Shown piece after piece: positions 19,332 to 27,313 of a stretch of DNA of 63,232 nucleotides. The translations under genes and the position numbers were made by a program. The stretch lies in contig NZ_JAHKPJ010000001.1 of assembly GCF_018860345.1 (NCBI RefSeq), positions 3,112 through 66,343 on the forward strand, given 5' to 3'. This DNA is from Psychrosphaera sp. F3M07. Lineage in GTDB: Bacteria > Pseudomonadota > Gammaproteobacteria > Enterobacterales > Alteromonadaceae. The stretch's first letter is position 1, and each line of letters begins with the position of its first letter. The notes below the pieces were generated by a model. It saw only the letters and a program-made list of their open reading frames with translations. It did not search any database and was not told the DNA's origin.

Positions 19332-20186
19332 TTATGCCTGCCCGGCTTTAATTACAGGAAACAAATCTAATGTTTGCTCTATCAATTCCTGCTTTTGTCC
19401 TTTAGCTAAATAAATTGCATAAATGTCTCGATAAAAAACGGGAGCACTTTCAACCTCAAACAATTGTTTTTGTTGAATTAGAGGAAATGTCATCGGCTTT
19501 GGCAAGTAGGCACTTCCCCCGGCTTCCAATATATAATCAAGTGTAATATTTGGTTGACTCATATGATGTTTTGCTAAATTTTTTCCACCAAAAAACTTTC
19601 GATACTCTTCGTTAATGGATTCACCATAGTCAACATTCACAATGTTGGGATAACGCTGACTGGTTAAAGATAATTTTGATGTGGTCACTAAATGTAATGG
19701 TATTGATGCGACCCGTCGACTTACTAACAAATCAACTATGGGAGGCTCAAATAAAAAACCAATATCTACCTTTCTATTTAACACATCACTGCGTAATTCT
19801 AATGGATTATAAATACGCGTATACAAGCCTACGTCTTCAATATTTCTATGTATTTTTTGCATCCAAGCATGCAATGCAATATCCCAAATAGACATCATGG
19901 CACCAATCACTAGTTGGGATGAGTCCTGTTTTGCCATGCTGATATCTTGTTTGGTTTTTTGCCACATATCCAACATATCGTTGGCATGTTTTATCAATCG
20001 GTGGCCTTCGGCGGTTAATTTTAATTGTTTATGTGTTCGGTCGAACAAAGAAACCGACAACTCCACTTCTAACTGTTTGATCCTAGCACTCACCGCTGAC
20101 TGAGTTAGCGATAAGTTCTCACCTGCAATTCTAAAATGCAGTGTTTCACTCACCTCTAGGAAAGTTCTTAATAACTGATTATTCAT
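19332..20186 (-). CDS. LysR-family regulator, HdfR-like
   Basis: 284 aa with an N-terminal HTH (about 1-60, NLSLTQSAVSARIKQLE) followed by a substrate-binding-like domain. The sequence resembles HdfR and the two other HdfR-like regulators in this window at 25019-25864 and 48403-49290. It diverges from rimK over a 131-bp AT-rich gap and is followed at 5 bp by the GreA/B-like gene. It is the best candidate regulator of the rimK operon. Confidence 0.88.
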   Translation of the reverse strand: MNNQLLRTFLEVSETLHFRIAGENLSLTQSAVSARIKQLEVELSVSLFDRTHKQLKLTAEGHRLIKHANDMLDMWQKTKQDISMAKQDSSQLVIGAMMSIWDIALHAWMQKIHRNIEDVGLYTRIYNPLELRSDVLNRKVDIGFLFEPPIVDLLVSRRVASIPLHLVTTSKLSLTSQRYPNIVNVDYGESINEEYRKFFGGKNLAKHHMSQPNITLDYILEAGGSAYLPKPMTFPLIQQKQLFEVESAPVFYRDIYAIYLAKGQKQELIEQTLDLFPVIKAGQA

Positions 20187-20317
20187 TTTTTTACAAACAC
20201 CATTTAATCAATATTTTTTGTTAAACCGATAGAAATAATAAATTATATTAATTACAAAATTAAAGCTATCCTTAATTATCAAATCTATACTTATTTAAAA
20301 TTCCATTAGGAAATATT

Positions 20318-21235
20318 ATGAAAATTGCAATTTTGTCTCGTAACGAAAACTTATATTCAACCAGAAGATTAAAAGAAGCTGGCGAAGCGCTAGGCCATGA
20401 AGTCGATGTGATAGACACTTTGCATTGTTATATGGATATTACCAGTAGCCGTCCAACGGTTAGATATCACGGTAAAGAATTACCAAAATACGATGCAATC
20501 ATTCCACGTATTGGCGCGTCAGTTACATTTTACGGTACGGCTGTAGCAAGACAATTCGAAATGATGGGCACTTTTAATGTAAATGAGTCTGTTGCGATCA
20601 GTCGTTCACGTGACAAATTACGTTCATTGCAATTATTATCTCGTAAAGGTATTGGTCTACCAAGAACTGGGTTTGCGAGCAAACCTGATAAAGTAAAAGA
20701 TTTAATTAAAAATGTTGGTGGTGCACCCGTTGTAATCAAATTGCTTGAGGGTACTCAGGGTATTGGCGTTGTTCTAGCTGATACAGCAAAAGCCGCTGAA
20801 GCGATTATCGAAGCTTTCATGGGCTTAAAAGCAAACATCTTAGTGCAAGAGTTTGTTAAAGAAGCTGGCGGTGCAGACATTCGTTGTTTGGTTGTTGGTG
20901 GTAAAGTAGTCGCCGCAATGAAACGTCAAGGTGCTGAAGGCGAATTCCGTTCCAACCTACATCGTGGTGGTACTGCTGAAGTTGTTAAATTAAGTAAAGC
21001 AGAACGTGAAACAGCTGTAAATGCAGCTAAAGTAATGGGTCTTGGTGTTTGTGGTGTTGACTTATTACAATCACAAAATGGACCTATGGTGATGGAAGTT
21101 AACTCTTCTCCAGGTTTAGAAGGCATTGAAAACGCAACAAACAAAGATGTAGCTAAAATGGTTATCCAGTTTATTGAAAAAAGAGTTGCAGAAACACCAT
21201 TAGCCAACGTAAATAAGACTAAAGGTCAAGGTTAG
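20318..21235 (+). CDS. rimK: Ribosomal protein S6 glutamate ligase RimK
   Basis: 305 aa. ATP-grasp ligase that adds glutamates to the C-terminus of ribosomal protein S6. N-terminal [18 protein letters not shown], the [18 protein letters not shown] nucleotide-binding stretch, [17 protein letters not shown] and the metal-binding [15 protein letters not shown] near the C-terminus are all characteristic. AGGA lies 7 nt before the ATG. First gene of a three-gene operon (gaps 10 and 4 bp) with a deacylase-type peptidase and a RimB-like protein. Confidence 0.95.
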   Translation: MKIAILSRNENLYSTRRLKEAGEALGHEVDVIDTLHCYMDITSSRPTVRYHGKELPKYDAIIPRIGASVTFYGTAVARQFEMMGTFNVNESVAISRSRDKLRSLQLLSRKGIGLPRTGFASKPDKVKDLIKNVGGAPVVIKLLEGTQGIGVVLADTAKAAEAIIEAFMGLKANILVQEFVKEAGGADIRCLVVGGKVVAAMKRQGAEGEFRSNLHRGGTAEVVKLSKAERETAVNAAKVMGLGVCGVDLLQSQNGPMVMEVNSSPGLEGIENATNKDVAKMVIQFIEKRVAETPLANVNKTKGQG

Positions 21236-21245
21236 AAGGTAAGAG

Positions 21246-22277
21246 ATGGAAAATATTAAAATTGGCGAGTTTGAAATCGCCCCTGGCGAATCTCGCCAAT
21301 TAGAATTACCGGTTTCAAAGTTATACACCAATGCACCAGTATCTTTACCGGTTCATATATTTAGAAGTAAAAAAGAAGGGCCGGTGATCTTTGTTAGTGC
21401 TGCAGTTCATGGCGATGAACTAAATGGCATCGAGATCACTCGTCGTTTAATTAGCCAAAAGAACTTTAAATTAACACGAGGTACGTTAATTGTAGTTCCT
21501 ATGGTTAATGTGTATGGCGTTGTAACACAAAGCCGTTACATGCCAGACAGACGTGATTTAAACCGTAGTTTTCCTGGTTCAGCTAAAGGTTCGTTAGCGG
21601 GTCGTGTTGCTCATATATTCATGACTGAAATCATTAAACATTGTGACTTTGGTATTGATTTACACACTGGCGCGATTCATAGATCAAATCTACCTCAAAT
21701 TAGAGCGGATTTATCTGACCCAGAAGTGAAAGAGTTAGCTGAAGTATTTGGCGTTACGGTTGTGCTTAATTCTGAAGTATTGGAAGGTTCATTAAGAGAA
21801 TCTGCTTTTGCTGCAGGAACAAAAGTACTGTTATATGAAGCTGGTGAAGCATTACGTTTTGACGAATTATCAATCCGTGCAGGCTTAAAAGGTGTATTAA
21901 ACGTATTACAACATTTAAAAATGATACGTAAACCGGCCGCTAAGAAACGTAAAGTAGAACCGTTTATTGCGAATAACAGCAGTTGGACTCGTGCAAATGC
22001 GAGTGGCATAGTTTCAAACTTGGTTTCGCTTGGAGATCATGTTTTAAAAGGTCAGGTGTTAGCTCGAATTTGCGGTCCTTTTGGTGACATCTTGGGTGAA
22101 GTACAAGCAACTCGAGGTGGCATTATTATTGGTCAACAGAACATTCCATTGGCACAAGAAGGCGAAGCTATGTTCCATATCGCCAGCTTTGAAGAAGACC
22201 ATGAAGATATTGCTGAGCAAATTGAAACTGCAAATGAATTATTACTTCCTGAAGATGAAGGTCTGTTAAGAGGTTAA
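21246..22277 (+). CDS. Succinylglutamate desuccinylase/aspartoacylase family protein
   Basis: 343 aa. M14-type zinc carboxypeptidase/deacylase fold. Zinc ligands are visible as H55 and E58 in VHGDELNGIE and H140 in DLHTG, substrate arginine in DRRDLNRSFPG (101-111), and the catalytic Glu in YEAGE (about 197-201). A C-terminal beta domain follows (about 240-320). In many gammaproteobacteria this family sits beside rimK. A role in trimming or recycling glutamyl products of RimK is inference from context. Confidence 0.82.
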   Translation: MENIKIGEFEIAPGESRQLELPVSKLYTNAPVSLPVHIFRSKKEGPVIFVSAAVHGDELNGIEITRRLISQKNFKLTRGTLIVVPMVNVYGVVTQSRYMPDRRDLNRSFPGSAKGSLAGRVAHIFMTEIIKHCDFGIDLHTGAIHRSNLPQIRADLSDPEVKELAEVFGVTVVLNSEVLEGSLRESAFAAGTKVLLYEAGEALRFDELSIRAGLKGVLNVLQHLKMIRKPAAKKRKVEPFIANNSSWTRANASGIVSNLVSLGDHVLKGQVLARICGPFGDILGEVQATRGGIIIGQQNIPLAQEGEAMFHIASFEEDHEDIAEQIETANELLLPEDEGLLRG

Positions 22278-22281
22278 TTAA

Positions 22282-22716
22282 ATGACGACGGAAACTAAAA
22301 AGATCATAGGTAGACTTGAGTCGGTATCGTTACCAGAACTAGGTATAGATAGTATGCAAGTTAAAGTAGATACCGGTGCAAAAACGTCTTCGTTACATGT
22401 TGATAATATTGAAAAGATTAAGGTTAAAGGCAAGCCGCACGTAAAGTTTGACCTTCACCCTGACATCCATAATGTCAATAAGATCGTTTCATGTACCGCA
22501 GCCGTAAATGACATAAGGAATATTAAGTCATCCAATGGTAATGCAGAAACGCGTTATGTGATTAAAACCCCACTTACTCTTGGTGGAGATACTTGGAAAG
22601 TAGAGATCACATTAACTGACCGTTCAGACATGAGTTATTTAATGTTGTTCGGATGTGAAGCAATTGGTACTCGCTTTTTAGTCGACCCAAGTGAAGTATT
22701 TTGTATATCAGAGTAA
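22282..22716 (+). CDS. rimB: RimB-like ATP-dependent zinc protease family protein (retropepsin fold)
   Basis: 144 aa. DUF785 / RimK-LysX-associated protein family with an aspartic-protease-like DTGAKTSSLH motif at 30-39 and the later LTDRSDMSYLMLFGCEAI segment where relatives read MLLGR. In Pseudomonas the RimB protein of the rimABK locus belongs to this family and modulates RimK. Annotated names call it a zinc protease, but the D-T-G motif points to a retropepsin fold. Last gene of the rimK operon. Symbol given by family and context. Confidence 0.75.
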   Translation: MTTETKKIIGRLESVSLPELGIDSMQVKVDTGAKTSSLHVDNIEKIKVKGKPHVKFDLHPDIHNVNKIVSCTAAVNDIRNIKSSNGNAETRYVIKTPLTLGGDTWKVEITLTDRSDMSYLMLFGCEAIGTRFLVDPSEVFCISE

Positions 22717-22722
22717 TAAAGT

Positions 22723-22757
22723 AAAACCCCATTTGAATCTCTCAATTGGGGTTTTTT
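22723..22757 (+). terminator. Intrinsic terminator of the rimK operon
   Basis: AAAACCCCATTTGA (22723-22736) pairs with TCAATTGGGGTTTT (22742-22755), one mismatch, with a run of T to 22757. It starts 7 bp after the rimB stop. Confidence 0.88.
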
Positions 22758-22770
22758 ATTATAAAAATAA

Positions 22771-22794
22771 TAAAAGATAATAAAAGATAATAAA
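22771..22794 (+). repeat. 10-bp tandem repeat abutting a start codon
   Basis: TAAAAGATAA occurs twice (22771-22780, 22781-22790) and a partial third unit TAAAA overlaps the ATG at 22795. The repeat forms the whole translation-initiation region of the MscS gene, so unit number could alter expression. Confidence 0.6.
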
Positions 22795-23670
22795 ATGAAT
22801 TTAGACAGCATTAGAACACTACTTAGTGAAACCCTCGTTACCATTTCCGGACAACCCGTTTCATTGGGCAATATATTATTGATCCCAATTGTATTATTAC
22901 TTGGTTTTTGGCTGACCAAAGCACTGGTTAAACTTGTAACCAAAAAGCTCACCAGTAAAAGTAAAGATCCTAACCTGATTCATTTAACTCAAAGGTTAAT
23001 GTACGTTTTAGCTATCGTTATTATCCTGATAACCACGTTAGATCTTATCAATATTCCTATCGCTGCTTTTGCTTTTTTATCTGGTGCCATTGCGATTGGT
23101 TTTGGTTTTGGTGCACAAAACATCATCAATAATTTTATTAGTGGTTGGATATTAATGTGGGAACGTCCAATTCGTATTGGTGACTTTTTAGAAGTAGAAG
23201 ATGCCAAAGGCGTGGTAGAAGAAATTAATACTCGTTCAACTCGTTTTCGTCGGGTCGACGGAGTTCATATGTTAATACCGAATAGTAAACTATTAGAAAA
23301 TACAGTGATCAACTGGACGTTAGTCGACAAACTAATGAGAACATCGGTACGAGTTGGCGTAGCATACGGCTCACCCACCAAAAAAGTAGCTGAATTGCTT
23401 CTACAAGCCACCAATTCTCAACCTGAAGTGTTATCCGATCCAGGTCCTACCGTTATCTTCGATGATTTTGGCGATAATGCATTGACCTTTGAAGTCAATT
23501 TATGGATAAAATCAAACGTTGAAGGTGGGTTACGTACCGTCAGAAGTAACATACGTTTTGCGATCGACGAATTATTTAACGAAAACGACATAGTGATTTC
23601 GTATCCTCAGCGCGATGTGCATCTTGATGGATCATTGATATTAAAACGCGAACCTAAACGTTCTAATTAA
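22795..23670 (+). CDS. MscS-family mechanosensitive channel
   Basis: 291 aa. Three N-terminal membrane segments (about 22-42, 62-80, 84-108). The third is the glycine/alanine-rich pore helix around IAIGFGFGAQNIINNFISG (about 99-117). The MscS beta domain follows (RPIRIGDFLEV...) with the conserved IPNSKLLENTVINW, then the C-terminal alpha/beta domain. It relieves osmotic downshock across the inner membrane. Ends in a gap with a 9-bp stem (23687-23695/23719-23727) shared with the convergent HPP gene. Confidence 0.92.
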   Translation: MNLDSIRTLLSETLVTISGQPVSLGNILLIPIVLLLGFWLTKALVKLVTKKLTSKSKDPNLIHLTQRLMYVLAIVIILITTLDLINIPIAAFAFLSGAIAIGFGFGAQNIINNFISGWILMWERPIRIGDFLEVEDAKGVVEEINTRSTRFRRVDGVHMLIPNSKLLENTVINWTLVDKLMRTSVRVGVAYGSPTKKVAELLLQATNSQPEVLSDPGPTVIFDDFGDNALTFEVNLWIKSNVEGGLRTVRSNIRFAIDELFNENDIVISYPQRDVHLDGSLILKREPKRSN

Positions 23671-23769
23671 CCAACACTCAAGTTAAAGCCAGTTATCCAT
23701 ATCTTCTAATATTATATTTAACTGGCTATGGCTCACCGATTGACTTTTAATGACTAGCTTTTCTGCATA

Positions 23770-24714
23770 TTAAGCGGCTTTTTTAATCCAAGATTTTTTT
23801 TCTAACTCTACTTCTAGTTTCGCCCAACGGCCGAACTCTTTTAAACTGCACTTACCAATTAGCGATATATTGTCCCCTGCTACTACTTTGTAAATCACCA
23901 TTTTACTTGTTAATGAGATGATCTCTTTTACACTCCACAGCCTACCTAACTGAGCGTTACTGTAATAATGATTTTCTAAAAAAGTTAAACTGTTGTTATT
24001 TCCGGCTTTTGCATGGGTTATAGCAAGATCAAATATTAACGCTAATTCTTCAGTGCTAACGTCAACATAAGAGTCTAATTGTAATAAGGCCGAACTAAAG
24101 TCTTCGTGCGTTAATTCATCCAAATTACTCGACGTTTTTTTATTTCTAAAATATAAATAAGCAGGGTAACGACGCCACTCAAATAAGTTATTAAAAATTA
24201 GTCCAGTAACTAGTAACGCGGTTACGTTAAGTACTAATATTTCGGCTAACGCGCTTATATTCAAAGCATTTGGGCTATGTCCAGCCAATACAATAAATAA
24301 CGCGGTAGCACCTCCCGGAGGATGTAAGCAGCGAATACAGTACATAGCAATAACCGCAGTACCTACCGCTATGGCACTTGCTATTGCAACTTCTGGCACA
24401 AAAATAAAAACAAAATATCCAATCAATGCAGATATGATATGACCGCCAAAAACGCTCCAAGGCTGAGACAACGAACCATGGGGCAAAGCAAAAACAAGAA
24501 CCGATGAAGCCCCCATCGCTGTTAATAAAATATAACCTTCATTGGTATTTAATACCTCGCTTGCAATGATGTAACTTAAAAATATCCCTACCGTAGCCCC
24601 AATTCCAGAAATGACTTTTTCTACGAATGTCGTGTTTGAACTTTCACAGCCTATGAGTTTAAAAAAGTTTTTCAGTGTAATTTCACTGGATAATGGTTTG
24701 CTTAATTCAGTCAT
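23770..24714 (-). CDS. HPP family membrane protein with soluble C-terminal domain
   Basis: 314 aa. An N-terminal half with about four to five membrane segments carries the family motif CLHPPGGAT (129-137) and PHGSLSQPW (78-86). HPP proteins are implicated in anion transport, nitrite in plastids, but bacterial substrates are mostly unknown. The C-terminal about 130 residues are soluble and not a CBS pair by eye. Its ATG overlaps the stop of a 67-aa upstream gene (ATGA), implying translational coupling. Confidence 0.82.
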   Translation of the reverse strand: MTELSKPLSSEITLKNFFKLIGCESSNTTFVEKVISGIGATVGIFLSYIIASEVLNTNEGYILLTAMGASSVLVFALPHGSLSQPWSVFGGHIISALIGYFVFIFVPEVAIASAIAVGTAVIAMYCIRCLHPPGGATALFIVLAGHSPNALNISALAEILVLNVTALLVTGLIFNNLFEWRRYPAYLYFRNKKTSSNLDELTHEDFSSALLQLDSYVDVSTEELALIFDLAITHAKAGNNNSLTFLENHYYSNAQLGRLWSVKEIISLTSKMVIYKVVAGDNISLIGKCSLKEFGRWAKLEVELEKKSWIKKAA

Positions 24715-24914
24715 CGATAAACACCATCTTTACTGCATGCCAATATCACAACGTAGGAAAGTTTAAACATGACGCTAGTGATCATTAATGTGAAATGCCA
24801 AAATATGGTCCAAGGTAATGATATTTGTAAATTGGACACAAACAGAACATAAATGGCAAGAACGATCACACAAAATGATGACACCATTCCAAAAAGACCA
24901 AGCTTAAATTTCAC
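24711..24914 (-). CDS. Small two-helix membrane protein coupled to the HPP gene
   Basis: 67 aa, GTG start at 24914 with a strong AGAGG 8 nt upstream (24923-24928 on the minus strand). Two hydrophobic helices (about 9-29 and 33-59). The stop overlaps the HPP start by four bases. No family recognised. The ribosome binding site and overlap make translation likely. It may be a subunit or a leader for HPP synthesis; its role is unknown. Confidence 0.6.
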   Translation of the reverse strand: MKFKLGLFGMVSSFCVIVLAIYVLFVSNLQISLPWTIFWHFTLMITSVMFKLSYVVILACSKDGVYR

Positions 24915-24964
24915 AAAACCAACCTCTCACACTTTAATCAGACGCGCAGGTTAATCAAATGGAT

Positions 24965-25000
24965 AACTTATGTATAATGAATAATAACGATACTTAAGTT
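24965..25000. promoter_or_regulatory. Long inverted repeat between LysR and the HPP operon
   Basis: AACTTATGTAT (24965-24975) and ATACTTAAGTT (24990-25000) are inverted repeats with ten of eleven positions matching, 14 bp apart. They sit between the divergent LysR and HPP-operon starts. Likely operator for the LysR regulator. Confidence 0.5.
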
Positions 25001-25018
25001 CAAAGATAATGATATTAA

Positions 25019-25864
25019 ATGGATATTGGATTAGCGAAAACATTTTTGGAGATCATGGCGTCTGGCACCTTTATTGAAGCTGCCAGAAAGTTAAACTTAA
25101 CCCAAACAGCAATCACGACTCGGATTAAAAATTTAGAGTCTCAATTAAACTGTAAATTATTTATCAGGAACCGTTCTGGTGCTAAGTTAACCCGTGAGGG
25201 GGAAGTATTTGCCAAATATGCACTGACTTTAGTGCAAACTTGGGAAACAGCACAGTCGCAACTGCAACTGCCAGTTAACCAAAGTAAATCTATTCATATT
25301 GGCGCTGATATTAGTTTGTGGAATCCACTTATGACCCATTGGTTAGAAGAGATCACAAACTCTCACGCCGATTATAATATCCATAGCGAAGTTGATCATA
25401 CCAACAAGTTAGTTGAGCAATTACAGGCAGGAAGCTTAGATGCTATCGTGGTACATCAACCAAATTATTTTTCGGGCTTAGTTGTAGAGCAAGTTGTCGA
25501 AGAAAAACTTATCCATGTTCAATCAACTGTATCTGCCACACCTAACTTGTTTGTTGATTGGGGTCGTGAGTTTAAAGACAACTTTGATTCGGTTTTACCT
25601 GTACCAAGACAAGCTGCTTTAAGCTTTAGTTTAGGACCTTTAGCATTAAAGTATATGCTTAACCAAGGTGGCAATGGTTATTTTAGAACTCGAGTTGTAG
25701 AACCTCATATCCAATCAGGCAAACTAGAAAAAATATCTAATTCTCCTGAATTCTCTTATCCTATTTATGTTATTTATCGTTCTGATAATTCAGCCGAGTC
25801 ACTGCAAAACATCCTCAATTGCTTGAAGAAATGTTTGACCACAAATACACCTTGGCTAGTTTAG
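25019..25864 (+). CDS. LysR-family regulator, HdfR-like
   Basis: 281 aa. HTH at about 1-60 (KLNLTQTAITTRIKNLE) and a substrate-binding domain in which LSLGPLALKYMLNQGGNGYF aligns with the GGxxYLP segment of the other HdfR-like proteins here. Divergent from the small membrane protein/HPP pair, which it probably regulates through the repeat at 24965-25000. Monocistronic. Confidence 0.87.
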   Translation: MDIGLAKTFLEIMASGTFIEAARKLNLTQTAITTRIKNLESQLNCKLFIRNRSGAKLTREGEVFAKYALTLVQTWETAQSQLQLPVNQSKSIHIGADISLWNPLMTHWLEEITNSHADYNIHSEVDHTNKLVEQLQAGSLDAIVVHQPNYFSGLVVEQVVEEKLIHVQSTVSATPNLFVDWGREFKDNFDSVLPVPRQAALSFSLGPLALKYMLNQGGNGYFRTRVVEPHIQSGKLEKISNSPEFSYPIYVIYRSDNSAESLQNILNCLKKCLTTNTPWLV

Positions 25865-25891
25865 ATAGCTTGGTTCTTATAAACATATAAT

Positions 25892-25925
25892 AAAAAGCCA
25901 GTGACGCTTATAACGTCGCTGGCTT
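25892..25925 (-). terminator. Terminator of the phosphatase/TonB receptor unit
   Basis: AAGCCAGTGACG (25895-25906) pairs with CGTCGCTGGCTT (25914-25925), with one wobble. A-residues at 25892-25896 supply the minus-strand U-tract. It lies past the stop of the metallophosphoesterase gene and also faces the LysR gene end. Confidence 0.8.
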
Positions 25926-25953
25926 AGTTCTACTAAAATTAAGGAGTTAACAT

Positions 25954-27249
25954 CTATCTGCGATCGAAGCTAAACTTCACTTCTGGCACGAGTTCATTAG
26001 ATAAATTTCTCGGTGTCGTGAAAAACTCAACGTCTAATTTATCAGCTTGATTATCTAAATTGATATGAGCAAATCCCCAAACAAAACTCTTAGACCATAA
26101 TAAATCATACTCTGGGTAACGCTTTTCTTGTTGTTCTGCAAAAGGTGTATGTTTACCACGCATTTTAGACGCGGCTCCACTAATAATAAGCGGTAGTGGT
26201 GGACGCGTATTACCCGGTAAATAAACCGAACAATCATCGGTTAACAACTCTAAGTCATGTTCGTGCCCAGCAATATAAGCATCTGCATATTCACATAACA
26301 TAGGCATTAGACGCTCACGCAATACATGTCCTTCACTGTATTTAGTACCACCAATTGACCATAAAATGTGATGCCCATAAACTATCTTCCATTTAGCGGT
26401 AGAGTTAGCCAACCCTTTTGTTAACCACTCAATTTGTACGATATCTTCACCATTTACTGGGTTTTCATGTGGCTCTGCCACTTCAAGTTCACCAATACCT
26501 TTAAGCTTTGCTTCCGCTAATTCCATTTCACTGCCATCTGGATTTAATGGAATTTCATAGATAGGTTTTGCCGATAACAACATATTGGTATCTAACACAA
26601 AAAACTCAACATCATTGCCCGGTTGGCCTATTTTGTATTGGTAATAACCTTTGGCATCTAAGTAAAAGTTTGGTTGTTCTGCCATCCAATTGGTTTGCAA
26701 CTCAACACCTCGGCGTGAGCTTTTCCAATCATGGTTACCTAATGCTGAATACACCACTAGATCTGGGTTCTCAGCAAACAATGGTAATAAAGGTTTTAAG
26801 ATCAAATCGTCCATGCGTTTTTGATCGTCTTTACCGTCTTTGGCATCCGCGCCATCTGGATAGACATTATCACCAAGCTGTAAGGCAAATTCACACTCGC
26901 GAGTCTGGCATAATTTAGCCATGGCAATTCCAACAGCGGACGCACCGGTCATTTCCGTGGCTATCTCTGTATTAGGGTAAATATAGATAGGCGCGTGATC
27001 AAATTCTTCAATCGGTCGATAGTCTTCTAACCAGTCTTCAATTTCTTTTTTTATAAATTGTTCTTTATTTCTTGGATTTTCAATGTGTTTTTTCTTTGGG
27101 TAATCGGGATGATAACCACCGTCACCAAAAGCTAAAAAAGAGATGTTATTGCTCTCAATTTGGGCCGCTGGTTGTTCAATTTTGTTATTACAAGCCGCTA
27201 ATAAACAACTCATCACTAAACTGATACAAAATGCTTTATTTATTTTCAT
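25954..27249 (-). CDS. Metallophosphoesterase lipoprotein (purple-acid-phosphatase-like)
   Basis: 431 aa. Lipoprotein signal with lipobox LLAAC (C20). Metal-binding motifs in order: GDGG (42-45), GDNVYPDGAD, GNHDW, YGHH and AGHEHDLE. This is the calcineurin-like set arranged as in tartrate-resistant acid phosphatases. It should release phosphate from organic esters at the cell envelope. It follows the TonB receptor by 64 bp on the same strand, with a stem-loop between them. Upstream Pho-box-like sites support a phosphate-scavenging role. Confidence 0.88.
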   Translation of the reverse strand: MKINKAFCISLVMSCLLAACNNKIEQPAAQIESNNISFLAFGDGGYHPDYPKKKHIENPRNKEQFIKKEIEDWLEDYRPIEEFDHAPIYIYPNTEIATEMTGASAVGIAMAKLCQTRECEFALQLGDNVYPDGADAKDGKDDQKRMDDLILKPLLPLFAENPDLVVYSALGNHDWKSSRRGVELQTNWMAEQPNFYLDAKGYYQYKIGQPGNDVEFFVLDTNMLLSAKPIYEIPLNPDGSEMELAEAKLKGIGELEVAEPHENPVNGEDIVQIEWLTKGLANSTAKWKIVYGHHILWSIGGTKYSEGHVLRERLMPMLCEYADAYIAGHEHDLELLTDDCSVYLPGNTRPPLPLIISGAASKMRGKHTPFAEQQEKRYPEYDLLWSKSFVWGFAHINLDNQADKLDVEFFTTPRNLSNELVPEVKFSFDRR

Positions 27250-27268
27250 TGGTTTTATCCATGTTTAT

Positions 27269-27300
27269 AACCAGCCTGAAAGCGCACTTTCAGGCTAGTT
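27269..27300 (-). other. Stem-loop between TonB receptor and phosphatase genes
   Basis: AGCCTGAAAG (27273-27282) pairs perfectly with CTTTCAGGCT (27287-27296), extended by AAC/GTT past one mismatch. No T-tract follows on the minus strand, so it may set differential expression or mRNA processing rather than full termination. Confidence 0.5.
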
Positions 27301-27313
27301 AGTTTGTAAAGTT

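Noticed and set aside
22635-22952. 105-codon minus-strand frame across the rimB end and MscS start
   Set aside because: Overlaps two well-supported genes and a terminator, and has no matching family.
26568-26918. 116-codon open frame on the plus strand
   Set aside because: Lies wholly antisense to the metallophosphoesterase gene, whose metal motifs are complete; composition is low-quality (many His, Trp, Arg) and no ribosome site is seen.
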